Below are positions 18,440-26,662 of a stretch of 64,000 nt of DNA, one piece after another. Where the stretch lies: the NCBI RefSeq assembly GCF_900156455.1, contig NZ_FTNQ01000001.1:1488001-1552000 (forward strand). Direction: 5' to 3'. A program made the position numbers and the translations under genes. Numbering within the stretch: the stretch's first letter is position 1; each line of letters opens with the position of its first letter. Source of the stretch: Microbacterium sp. RURRCA19A (lineage in GTDB: Bacteria > Actinomycetota > Actinomycetes > Actinomycetales > Microbacteriaceae). The notes below the pieces were generated by a model, which did no database searches, had not been told where the DNA came from, and saw nothing but the letters and a program-made list of their open reading frames with translations.

Positions 18440-18910
18440 TTACCAGCGGTAGTGCGCGAAGGCGCGGTTCGACTCGGCCATCTTGTGGGTGTCCTCGCGG
18501 CGCTTGACCGCGGCACCGAGGCCGTTCGAGGCGTCGAGGATCTCGTTCTGCAGACGCTCGGTCATCGTCTTCTCACGACGACCCTTGGCGTAGCTCACGA
18601 GCCAACGCAGCGCGAGGGTGTTCGCGCGGTGCGGCTTGACCTCGACCGGAACCTGGTAGGTCGAGCCACCGACGCGGCGGCTCTTGACCTCGAGGGTGGG
18701 GCGCACGTTGTCGAGCGCCTTCTTGAGGGTGGCGACGGCATCCTGGCTGTTCTTCGCCTCGACGCCACGGAGGGCGTCGTAGACGATCGACTCGGCCAGC
18801 GACTTCTTGCCGTCGACGAGGATCTTGTTGACCAGCTGCGTGACGACGGGAGCGCCGTACACCGGGTCGTTGACGACGGGACGCTTCGGGGCGGGACCCT
18901 TACGAGGCAT
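18440..18910 (-). CDS. rpsG: 30S ribosomal protein S7
   Basis: This is S7 of normal length (156 residues), which nucleates the head of the 30S subunit and contacts the 3' major domain of 16S rRNA. Typical segments are [17 protein letters not shown] at the N-terminus, [18 protein letters not shown], and [16 protein letters not shown]. It starts with ATG 5 bases after the rpsL stop and is followed by a strong hairpin before fusA. Confidence 0.98.
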   Translation of the reverse strand: MPRKGPAPKRPVVNDPVYGAPVVTQLVNKILVDGKKSLAESIVYDALRGVEAKNSQDAVATLKKALDNVRPTLEVKSRRVGGSTYQVPVEVKPHRANTLALRWLVSYAKGRREKTMTERLQNEILDASNGLGAAVKRREDTHKMAESNRAFAHYRW

Positions 18911-18915
18911 GGTTC

Positions 18916-19284
18916 TCAGCCCTTCTTCGCGCCGTAGCGGCTACGAGCCTGCTTACGGTTCTTGACAGCCTGGGTGTCGAGCGCACCGCGGACGATCTTG
19001 TAACGGACACCGGGGAGGTCCTTCACACGACCACCGCGGACGAGCACGAGCGAGTGCTCCTGGAGGTTGTGGCCCTCACCGGGGATGTAGGCCGTGACCT
19101 CGGTGCCGTTGCGCAGCTTCACGCGGGCGACCTTGCGCATCGCCGAGTTCGGCTTCTTGGGGGTCGTCGTGTACACGCGGGTGCACACGCCGGCCTGCTG
19201 GGGGTTCGACTTCAGCGCGGGAGCCTTGGTCTTCGAGACCTTCGGCGAGCGGCCCTTGCGAACCAACTGCTGAATGGTTGGCAC
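18916..19284 (-). CDS. rpsL: 30S ribosomal protein S12
   Basis: This is S12 (122 residues), the decoding-centre protein. I placed the start at GTG 19284, giving the universal [12 protein letters not shown]-terminus and an AAGGAGAG ribosome site; a longer frame to 19533 is not used. [11 protein letters not shown] and [12 protein letters not shown] hold the two lysines where streptomycin-resistance changes occur, and both look wild type. It is the first gene of the str operon (rpsL-rpsG-fusA-tuf). Confidence 0.98.
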   Translation of the reverse strand: MPTIQQLVRKGRSPKVSKTKAPALKSNPQQAGVCTRVYTTTPKKPNSAMRKVARVKLRNGTEVTAYIPGEGHNLQEHSLVLVRGGRVKDLPGVRYKIVRGALDTQAVKNRKQARSRYGAKKG

Positions 19285-19532
19285 GTTCTCTCCTTGTTTG
19301 TGCTGCACGGTGACAGCGTCGTGTCTCCCCCGACTCGGCACGGATCTTGCGATTCGTGACGTGTCGGGCTCACGTGTGATCCGCCGCGCGCCAGAATGAT
19401 CGGGCGCGATTGTGGTGGATATGCCGTGGGGGTGACCTGTTCGCAGGCCCTTCCCTGAGATGGTGCGAGCGTTGTTCCGTGTAGCAGGCCCGAAGGCATG
19501 ACGCACGGCGCGCGTGAACGCACACCCGCTCA

Positions 19533-19561
19533 ATGATACGCGTCCGGGAGGGTGCGGGCAA
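19533..19561 (-). promoter_or_regulatory. Candidate sigma-70-type promoter for the str operon
   Basis: Read on the minus strand, TTGCCC (19556-19561) and TATCAT (19533-19538) are 17 bases apart. They lie between the upstream operon's last stop (19580) and rpsL, giving a leader of about 240 bases. The rest of 19285-19579 shows no gene or clear structure. Confidence 0.45.
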
Positions 19562-19579
19562 ACGTGCGCTGCGCGATGC

Positions 19580-20332
19580 TCAGCCCATCAGCAGGAACAA
19601 CGCGATCGCCGCCCCGGCGACCACCACGAGGACCGCGGCGGCGAGGATCACGCCACGGATCCGAGCCCTTCGCGCCGTGCGCGGCCGCACCACGGCGGCA
19701 TCCGGTGCGTCGATCGGACGAGAGGGCGGGACGGCACGGGTGACGCGGATCGCCTCGTCCGCACGGGGGCGGTACAGGGCGTGATCGGCGCCGGGCACGC
19801 GCGCCTGACGGGGCGCCGGCACGGGATCGCCGGAGGGGATCTCGGGCGCCTCGAGGCGCCCGCGGGAGCGGTCACGCCGCGTGCCCGCGGCGGTGTCACC
19901 GGTGCGGGCCTCGTCGTCGACGTCCACGGGGGCGGCCGGTGAGGAGCCGTCGCCGCGCCGCCGACCGGGGGCGGTGGCCTCGTCGACCGGCGGAGCATCC
20001 GCGGGCTCGGACCGATCTCGCGCCACCCGGACGGTCTCGTCAGCAGGGGCGTCCGCCGGTCCGGGTCCGCGGTCGACGTCCGGCCGATCGTGCCGCACAC
20101 GGACCGTGTCGTCGGTCGGATTCTCGCGCTCCACGCGGACGGTGTCGTCGACCGGAGCATCGCGGACGACGCGGACCGTGTCGTCCGCGACCGCGGGCCG
20201 GGACGAGATCGCGGTGTCGCCGTCGATGTCGTCCGTGTCCTCGGGGGCGGGCGGGGTCGGCCACGCGCGCAGCCGACCCGCCCAGAGGGTGACCTCGTCC
20301 GGATCGTCGGGGACGTCGTAGGGCCCGCTCAC
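19580..20332 (-). CDS. Tail-anchored protein with DDTVRV threonine repeats
   Basis: This 250-residue protein belongs to no family I know. Residues 1-225 are charged and probably disordered, and one membrane helix (about 228-248) ends the protein. The basic run RRARIR before the helix suggests the long N-terminal part is cytoplasmic. DDTVRV occurs with Thr at 52, 64 and 76, and DETVRV with Thr at 100, all in one 12-residue register. A fifth copy, DEAIRV (192-197), has lost the Thr. The neighbouring FHA protein (4-bp overlap) and the operon's Ser/Thr kinase suggest these are phosphorylated docking sites. That is inference; I see no enzyme domain. Confidence 0.8.
   Translation of the reverse strand: MSGPYDVPDDPDEVTLWAGRLRAWPTPPAPEDTDDIDGDTAISSRPAVADDTVRVVRDAPVDDTVRVERENPTDDTVRVRHDRPDVDRGPGPADAPADETVRVARDRSEPADAPPVDEATAPGRRRGDGSSPAAPVDVDDEARTGDTAAGTRRDRSRGRLEAPEIPSGDPVPAPRQARVPGADHALYRPRADEAIRVTRAVPPSRPIDAPDAAVVRPRTARRARIRGVILAAAVLVVVAGAAIALFLLMG
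20027..20185 (-). repeat. Coding repeat for four D(D/E)TVRV motifs
   Basis: This segment encodes residues 50-102 of the tail-anchored protein. Thr codons fall at residues 52, 64, 76 and 100, all multiples of 12 residues (36 bases) apart. The protein repeat is tighter than the DNA repeat, which suggests selection on the peptide. Confidence 0.75.
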
Positions 20333-21759
20333 GGTTCCCTCCTCGTCAGGCGCACCTCCGCGTCGCCGAGGAAGAACCGCTCGCCCGCCTCGATCTCCTC
20401 GCCGGGAGGCGCCTCGACCTCGGTGCCCATGAGCGTGGCGAACAGCACGCCGTTGGTCGAGTCGAGGTCGGTGACGAACCAGGTCTCACCTCGCAGCTGA
20501 AGGCGCGCATGCGTCTTCGAGACGGTGCGGGTCTCGTCGGCGATCGGCACGAGTTGCGCGTCGGGGTGGGTCGCGTCCGGGCTGGGTCGACGTCCCAGGA
20601 TCACCACGTCGGAGGTCAGGTCGATCGGGACACCGTTCGGCGGAACCAGAGCCCACGGGATCCGACGGCGCCGGGTCACCACCGTGCGGTCGAGGGCGTC
20701 GAAGTCGGCGTCGTCGGGCTCCGCGGGGAACTCCGGCTGCGTGTACAGCGCCGACACCGACGTGCGCGCCGATCTCGGTGCCCCCGCGTGGGGGGCGTCC
20801 GGGACGGCGGACACCGCCTCCGAGAGCTCGGGGAACTCCTCGCCCGGCCCCCCGTCCGTCGGCGCGGGCACGGCGGATACGGGGACGTCGACCGGAGCCG
20901 GGCGAGTGAGCGGCTCGTCCGCGACCGCGTCGGTCTCGACGGCCGCGGCCGTCGGAGCGCGCCACGGCTCGGGGTCGCCCGACCGACCTTCGACGGATCC
21001 GTCCTGTCCCTCGGCCGGTGCGCGCAGAGCCGCGAGCGCCTCGGACACCGAGGCGCGGGCGTCCTCGGGATCCTGGGCCCGCGGGACGTCCGACGACTCG
21101 GCCTCGGCGGCCGGCGGCGCGAACGCGGGTACCCCGGGGAGCGTCGGAGGCGTCCAGTCGGTGGGCGGCGGCGCATCGGCGAGCGACGGGGAGACGGCGG
21201 AGAACGGCAGCGCGATCGGCTCGGACACCGGCTGCGCGACCGGCGCGTCCTCTCGCTCCGCGGCATCCGCGGTCGCCTGAGGTTCCGGCGTCCATCCGCC
21301 CACGAGCGGGACGTAGGGACCGGCGAAGTCCTGGCCGCGACGCACCGGGGCGGAGTTCTCGTCGACGCCACCGGACCGGCGCACCCCCGGGGCCGCCCCC
21401 GTCCACCGCGCGGAGCCGAATCCCAGGATGCTCGCCCACACCACGGTCAGAAGCGCCCCGAGGACGGTCATCCCCGCGCCGCGGTCGAAACCACGGTTGA
21501 CGCGATGCACCGCCACGATGAAGACCACCGCGAACGCCAGCGCACCGAAGAACGGGATGAGGATCAGCAGGACGAGCCACGGCGAGAACCCGCCGAGCTT
21601 CAGCACCGCCCCCAGGTTGACGAACGGCACCCACGCCTTCCACGTCGACTCCCCCGTCTTCGCGAAGACGGCGGCCAGAGCCAGCGAGTACCAGACGTAC
21701 AGGATCACGAAGAGGAGCAGCGTCAGCGCCCCCAGGATCACACCCGTGGAATCATTCAT
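20329..21759 (-). CDS. Membrane protein with C-terminal FHA domain
   Basis: This is a 476-residue protein. Three or four membrane helices (residues about 8-110, DUF5684-like: VWYSLALAAVFAKTGES, WKAWVPFVNLGAVL) are followed by a 250-residue Pro/Ala/acidic linker. A basic DRTVVTRRRR segment and an FHA domain (about 367-476) complete it. The FHA phosphothreonine-binding residues are present: G389-R390, the SKTH box (S414, H417) and N436-G437. FHA domains bind phospho-Thr peptides, so this protein could read marks placed by the operon's kinase, for instance on the tail-anchored repeat protein. I placed the start at ATG 21759, overlapping the upstream stop. Confidence 0.88.
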   Translation of the reverse strand: MNDSTGVILGALTLLLFVILYVWYSLALAAVFAKTGESTWKAWVPFVNLGAVLKLGGFSPWLVLLILIPFFGALAFAVVFIVAVHRVNRGFDRGAGMTVLGALLTVVWASILGFGSARWTGAAPGVRRSGGVDENSAPVRRGQDFAGPYVPLVGGWTPEPQATADAAEREDAPVAQPVSEPIALPFSAVSPSLADAPPPTDWTPPTLPGVPAFAPPAAEAESSDVPRAQDPEDARASVSEALAALRAPAEGQDGSVEGRSGDPEPWRAPTAAAVETDAVADEPLTRPAPVDVPVSAVPAPTDGGPGEEFPELSEAVSAVPDAPHAGAPRSARTSVSALYTQPEFPAEPDDADFDALDRTVVTRRRRIPWALVPPNGVPIDLTSDVVILGRRPSPDATHPDAQLVPIADETRTVSKTHARLQLRGETWFVTDLDSTNGVLFATLMGTEVEAPPGEEIEAGERFFLGDAEVRLTRREP

Positions 21760-24251
21760 CTCGTCTCGCGCCGCCCGGCGGGCGGGCGCTTCCCCCTCTC
21801 GTCGCGGTGCGGCGGCCGTCGGCGCATGGGGCTCGGGGCGAAGAACCGCAGGAACGATCTCAACGATACGGCCGCGCGGACGCGGCGCCACCAGCCGCGC
21901 TGACGCGTCAGCACGCGACGATCCTCCTCGACGATGCGCCAGAAGTCCTCCGCCTCGTCGGCGGTCACGGTGCGCGACGAGAAGACGGCCCGGTCCGCCT
22001 CATCGGCGAGGCGCAGCCCCGACGGGGTGGCGAAGGCTTCGGCCACCTCGCGGCGGGTCGAGGACCGTCGCGGATCGCGGCCGGCATCCACTCCGGCATC
22101 CACGTATTCGTCCCAGCCGCCGGAGATCGACACCCGCGGATCCGGGTCGCGGCGACGGCTGCGACGCCGTACGGCCTTGGCCACCACGACGGCGAGGAAG
22201 GGACCGAACAGGACGAGAACGACCAGGAGCCCGATCCCGGTGATCCGCAGGATCGGCCACAACCACGCGAGATCGAGCCCGTCGTCGTCCTTGGCGTCGT
22301 CGGTGAGGGCGTTGTCCTCCTGCACCGGGTCGGGAGGAACGACCTCGTCGACGGTGTCGGGGCGCACCTCGGTGACGTTCTCGGGGTCGCGCTGCTGCGT
22401 CACCTCGAGGCTGGGGGACAGTTCCCACTGCGGGGTCACGTCGATCGCCGCCCACCGCCCGTCGACGTCGCGCACCTCGGTCCACGCACTCAGGTCGCGT
22501 GCACGGCACTCGCCGGACTCGCACGTCGCCACCCCGGGATCGCTCGAGCTCAGCCGCGTGCCGACCACGACGCGCGCGGGAAAGCCGAGCTCTCCTGCGA
22601 TGAGCGCAACGGCCACGGCGAACTGCTCGTCGTCCCCGACCGCGGCGACGTAGTTGCCGGTCGACTGCGCGCGCGGATCGTCCTCGCGTTCGAGGAGTCG
22701 CTGGAACATCGTCTCGATACGGGCCAGCGAGTGCCCCGACGCGCTGGGCTGCAACTGGTAGCCGGCGAGGTCCGTCGTCCATTTCGGCAGCGGTGCGCCC
22801 GCGGCGGGAGCGAGCCCGTGGCTCAGATAGCCGCGATCGCGGAGGAGGCGGACCAGCGCCACCAGATCCGACCCCGAATCGCCCGTGGCGTGCTCGTCGA
22901 CCCATCGCCGGAGGTTCTCGCCCCCGGTGACGCCACCGTCGACCCCGGATGCCGTGAACGTCGCGGGATCGACGTCGGTGGGCTCCACCGCGGAGATCTC
23001 GTACGCGTCGCCCGGGAGCAGCCCTCCGTCGGCGATCTGCACACCGGCCTCGGCATCCGCGCTGTAGTAGAAGCGGTCGGCGAGTGCGTTGCGGCGGTCA
23101 CCCTCGAACGTCGCCGAGACGAGTCCCCCGGCGGTCGGCATCCAGATCCCGCCGAGGTCGTCGATCCGGATGTCGGCCTCCACCGCACGGCCGGCGCCGG
23201 CCGGCAGGCTCGCCGGAACCCGCACGAATGCGCCCTGCCGCGACCCGGAGGATCGATAGACCTCACCGTCGTACATGTCCAGGGTCGCCACCCGGATGCG
23301 CTCGGGCGCGGTGCCGGTGCTGTCGACGCGGAACAGCACGTCCTCGTCGCGGGCGTCGGAGAACATCGCCCGGTACTCCGACAGCGGGCTCACGGCCTCG
23401 GCGATCTGCCGCTCGGGCCCCGCCGCCGATCGCAGCACGCGGCGATCGGCATCCCGCGCCGCCCAGGGCACGACCGCCACCGCGGCCACGACGGCGACGA
23501 CGACCATCCCCGCGCCCAGTACCGCACGCCGCCGATCGGTGCGCGACCGGCGGCGAGGCTGCGCGACCGCACCGCTCTCACTCGCACGGCGGAGCGCGCG
23601 CACGCGCTCGTCGCGCGTGCGCCACGCGAGCCACAGCACCGCCGAGAGGACGGCCGCCACTCCGACACCCGTCTCGACGGGCGCCGCGAGCGACAGCGGA
23701 CCGATCGTCAGGGGGGCACTCGTCGACGTGCGGCCGAAGAACAGTCCGAATCCGCTCATCGCGAGGCCGCTCACGACGGCGAACGGGGCGAGCCGATCGG
23801 CGCGGAGCGCGAGCCCGAGGGTCGCCGCCGTCCCCACCAGGAAGACCAGGAGGGCCGGCACCAGCAGGTTGCGGTAGTCGCCGACCGGAAGTTCGACGGT
23901 GACGAGGTCCTTCCATCCCAGCACGACGCCGGCGAACGCCTCGCCGAGCCCGCGGAGGATCTCGAGGGGGCCGCCCAGACGCGACGGCACGGCGAGCGGC
24001 ACCGCGAGCACGGTGAACGCCCCGGCGATCAGGGCGGCGGTGGCCCATCCGCCCCACCGGCGCCACGCACTCAGCCCCACGAGCCCGACCGACACCGGTA
24101 CCGCGACCACCACAAGGACGATCAGCGAGGGCGAGGCGTACACCGGCCACGCCGCGACGGTCGCGAGGACGGCGGACACGGCCGTGAACACCACGGCTGC
24201 GAGGACGCGCACGCGTCGGGCCGGATCAACGCGGCGCGTCGGCGCGCTCAC
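21756..24251 (-). CDS. TgpA-like membrane protein with inactive transglutaminase domain
   Basis: This is an 831-residue protein with about eight N-terminal membrane helices, a large outside region, a transglutaminase-like domain (about 470-610), one more helix near 675 and a basic cytoplasmic tail. That architecture matches TgpA/YebA transglutaminase-like proteins found with MoxR and DUF58 genes. In the core, the usual G-x-C-x-x-F-A is GDDEQFA (residues 539-545, D541 at the Cys position). The usual HAW is SAW (S588), while the later DVTP box is kept. Both Cys and His of the triad are therefore missing, so it probably acts as a binding or structural domain. The GTG at 24251 overlaps the DUF58 stop. 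Confidence 0.85.
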   Translation of the reverse strand: MSAPTRRVDPARRVRVLAAVVFTAVSAVLATVAAWPVYASPSLIVLVVVAVPVSVGLVGLSAWRRWGGWATAALIAGAFTVLAVPLAVPSRLGGPLEILRGLGEAFAGVVLGWKDLVTVELPVGDYRNLLVPALLVFLVGTAATLGLALRADRLAPFAVVSGLAMSGFGLFFGRTSTSAPLTIGPLSLAAPVETGVGVAAVLSAVLWLAWRTRDERVRALRRASESGAVAQPRRRSRTDRRRAVLGAGMVVVAVVAAVAVVPWAARDADRRVLRSAAGPERQIAEAVSPLSEYRAMFSDARDEDVLFRVDSTGTAPERIRVATLDMYDGEVYRSSGSRQGAFVRVPASLPAGAGRAVEADIRIDDLGGIWMPTAGGLVSATFEGDRRNALADRFYYSADAEAGVQIADGGLLPGDAYEISAVEPTDVDPATFTASGVDGGVTGGENLRRWVDEHATGDSGSDLVALVRLLRDRGYLSHGLAPAAGAPLPKWTTDLAGYQLQPSASGHSLARIETMFQRLLEREDDPRAQSTGNYVAAVGDDEQFAVAVALIAGELGFPARVVVGTRLSSSDPGVATCESGECRARDLSAWTEVRDVDGRWAAIDVTPQWELSPSLEVTQQRDPENVTEVRPDTVDEVVPPDPVQEDNALTDDAKDDDGLDLAWLWPILRITGIGLLVVLVLFGPFLAVVVAKAVRRRSRRRDPDPRVSISGGWDEYVDAGVDAGRDPRRSSTRREVAEAFATPSGLRLADEADRAVFSSRTVTADEAEDFWRIVEEDRRVLTRQRGWWRRVRAAVSLRSFLRFFAPSPMRRRPPHRDERGKRPPAGRRETR

Positions 24252-25624
24252 GAGGTCGCCCCCCGCACGAGGAGCCCCGCGAGATCGTCGAGCGTCCCGA
24301 TCGTCAGGACCGTGAGCCCCGCAATGCTGCGCATGCGCGGGTGTGCCCGTTCGTCGCACACGACGGCGGCGACCGCGGTGTCGGCGGGGAAGGCGAGTGC
24401 CGCCTGGCGCAGCCGCCCGACGGACACGGCCGAGCCGACGACCACGAAGGCGATGGACAGTCTCTCGTTCGCCTCGGATGCCAGTCGGCAGACGTCCTCG
24501 ACCGGCATCGTGTTCTCGTGGTGGGCGATCGCGCTGAAACCGTCGAGCATCGCGCGCGGCGTCACCGTGGGGACATGTCGGATGGCGCGCAGACGCCCCT
24601 GCACGACCCGCGGGATCTCGGTCCCGGTCACCACGTCGATGTCCCGCGCGTCGCGGACGGCGCGCAGGCCCAGCGAGGCGGCGGCCGAGACGGCCAGCTC
24701 GTACTCGTCGGCATCCGCGTACTCCTGCGTGGCCGCGGCGAGCACGACCGCCATCCGCGAGCGGCGCGACTCCTCGTACTGGCGCACCATCAATCGGCCC
24801 GTCTTGGCCGTCGACTTCCAGTGCACCTGGCGCCGGGAATCGCCGGGAACGTATTCGCGGATCGCGTGGAACGACATGTCGGCATCGACGAGCCGCCGGG
24901 TGGCGTTGCCCTCGAGGTCGCGGATCAGGCCGGCACTCGTGGAGGGAAGCCCCACGGTGCGCGGGTGCACGTGGAGATCGTGCACGTCGTCGAACGCGTG
25001 CTCGCGGCGCAGCAGACCCACCGGGTCGCTGCGCACCGTCGTGACGGGGCCGATGCGCACCACCCCGCGGGGAAGCGGCGGGATCTCCAGCGGTTCGGTC
25101 ACGCCGTGCCCGGGCCGCAGCAGGGGGACGGCGAACTCGACCAGCCCCCGACCGACAGGGATGTCCAGACGTCCGGGGAGCGCCGGTCTTCCGCTGTCGT
25201 TCCGCACCGCGATCTCACCCGTCACGCCCTGCCCGGCGACGACCCGCTCGTGGGTGAGGGAGAGGTCGACGTCGTACGCGCGCGCCCCGAAGAGGAACGG
25301 GACGCTCATCAGCAGAAGCAGCAGCGCGACGGACCCGGCGACCATCCACTCCACCCAGCCGAAGACGAGGCCCAGCGCCAGACCCGCGGTCGCCGCGACC
25401 GCCACGACGGCGCCCGCCGGGCGCACCGTGCGACCCGCCCATCGCACGGCCGTCGCCCCGGCATCCACGACCGTGCGCCACACCTCGGCGGCGCGGACGG
25501 CCGCGCGCACCAGCCGACGGGTGCGACGGGTCGACGTGGAGGTGATCGAGGTGCGCGAGCCCGTGCCGATCGTGCCGGCGGACGTACGCGTCAGCCGCGA
25601 TTCGGTCAGGTTCACGTCGGGCAC
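24248..25624 (-). CDS. DUF58 domain protein
   Basis: This is a 458-residue protein with two membrane helices (about 68-110), a beta-sandwich region and a C-terminal DUF58/VWA-like domain. The DUF58 signature FHAIREYVPGDSRRQVHWK is intact. DUF58 proteins are regular partners of MoxR ATPases, which are thought to remodel or activate them; their target is generally unknown. Here the gene lies 44 bases after moxR and overlaps the transglutaminase-like gene as GTGA. The start is GTG 25624 with GAGGGG about 7 bases upstream. The N-terminal 60 residues are Thr/Arg-rich and cytoplasmic by the positive-inside rule. Confidence 0.88.
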   Translation of the reverse strand: MPDVNLTESRLTRTSAGTIGTGSRTSITSTSTRRTRRLVRAAVRAAEVWRTVVDAGATAVRWAGRTVRPAGAVVAVAATAGLALGLVFGWVEWMVAGSVALLLLLMSVPFLFGARAYDVDLSLTHERVVAGQGVTGEIAVRNDSGRPALPGRLDIPVGRGLVEFAVPLLRPGHGVTEPLEIPPLPRGVVRIGPVTTVRSDPVGLLRREHAFDDVHDLHVHPRTVGLPSTSAGLIRDLEGNATRRLVDADMSFHAIREYVPGDSRRQVHWKSTAKTGRLMVRQYEESRRSRMAVVLAAATQEYADADEYELAVSAAASLGLRAVRDARDIDVVTGTEIPRVVQGRLRAIRHVPTVTPRAMLDGFSAIAHHENTMPVEDVCRLASEANERLSIAFVVVGSAVSVGRLRQAALAFPADTAVAAVVCDERAHPRMRSIAGLTVLTIGTLDDLAGLLVRGATS

Positions 25625-25668
25625 GACGTCACCCCTCGCGGGCGGAGGAACGGGCGCGGGCGCACGGG

Positions 25669-26634
25669 TCAGGCGCTCTCGCGCTGCGTCGGGGGCACCG
25701 TGTCCAGGAGCACCTGCCCGACGACGGCCTCCTGCGTCACACCGTCGAACTCCGCCTCGGGGTGCAGGATCAGGCGGTGCGAGAGCACGGCCACGGCGAG
25801 TGCCTTCACGTCGTCCGGGGTGGCGTACGTCCGCCCCTGGGCCGCCGCGCGCGCCCGGGTCGCCCGCGTCAGCGCGAGCGCGCCGCGGATGCTGACCCCG
25901 AGGCGGACCTCGTCGGCCGAGCGGGTGGCATCCACGATCCGCGCGATGTAGTCGAGCACGAGCGCGTCGACGTAGACGCTCGCGGCGAGATCGGCCATGC
26001 CGACGAGGGCCTGCGGGGTGATGATCGGGCGCAGATCCGCGGTCGCGACGGGAGCGCCGTCCAGGATGCGGACCGTGGCGGCGTGGTCGGGGTAGCCGAG
26101 CGAGGTGCGCAGCAGGAAACGGTCGAGCTGCGCCTCGGGGAGCCGGTACGTGCCCGCCTGCTCGACGGGGTTCTGGGTGGCGAGCACCAGGAACGGCACG
26201 CCCACTTCGCGCGAGACGCCGTCGATCGTGACCCGACCCTCCTCCATGACCTCGAGCAGCGCGGACTGCGTCTTCGGGCTCGCGCGGTTGATCTCATCGG
26301 CCAGGACGATGTTCGCGAAGATCGGGCCCGCGTGGAACTCGAACGTGCCCGTCTTCTGGTCGTACACCGTGATGCCGGTGATGTCGCCCGGCAGCAGGTC
26401 GGGGGTGAACTGGATGCGGGTGTTCGTGCCCTGCACGGACTGCGCGACGGCGCGGGCGAGCGAGGTCTTGCCCGTTCCCGGGACGTCCTCGAGCAGCACG
26501 TGCCCGTCGCTGAGCATCGCCGTGAGCACGAGCTCGACGACATGCCGCTTGCCGAGCACGGCGCGCTCGACGTTGTCGGCGATCTGCGCGAAGGTCTGGG
26601 CGTACCAGGTCGCCTGTTCCTGGGTGATCGTCAT
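25669..26634 (-). CDS. MoxR-family AAA+ ATPase
   Basis: This is a 321-residue AAA+ ATPase. Walker A is EDVPGTGKTSLA, Walker B is VLADEINRASPKTQ, sensor 1 is ATQNPVEQAGTY, and the C-terminal lid has SHRLILHPEAE. MoxR proteins act as chaperone-like ATPases on VWA/DUF58 partners, which is exactly the next gene. It follows the giant Ig-repeat gene by 28 bases on the same strand, so it is in the same operon. Substrate unknown. Confidence 0.93.
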   Translation of the reverse strand: MTITQEQATWYAQTFAQIADNVERAVLGKRHVVELVLTAMLSDGHVLLEDVPGTGKTSLARAVAQSVQGTNTRIQFTPDLLPGDITGITVYDQKTGTFEFHAGPIFANIVLADEINRASPKTQSALLEVMEEGRVTIDGVSREVGVPFLVLATQNPVEQAGTYRLPEAQLDRFLLRTSLGYPDHAATVRILDGAPVATADLRPIITPQALVGMADLAASVYVDALVLDYIARIVDATRSADEVRLGVSIRGALALTRATRARAAAQGRTYATPDDVKALAVAVLSHRLILHPEAEFDGVTQEAVVGQVLLDTVPPTQRESA

Positions 26635-26662
26635 GGCGGTGCGTCTCTCTGTCGGGGGGGGA

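Noticed and set aside
18916..19284. Streptomycin-resistance change in rpsL
   Set aside because: Both key lysines are present.
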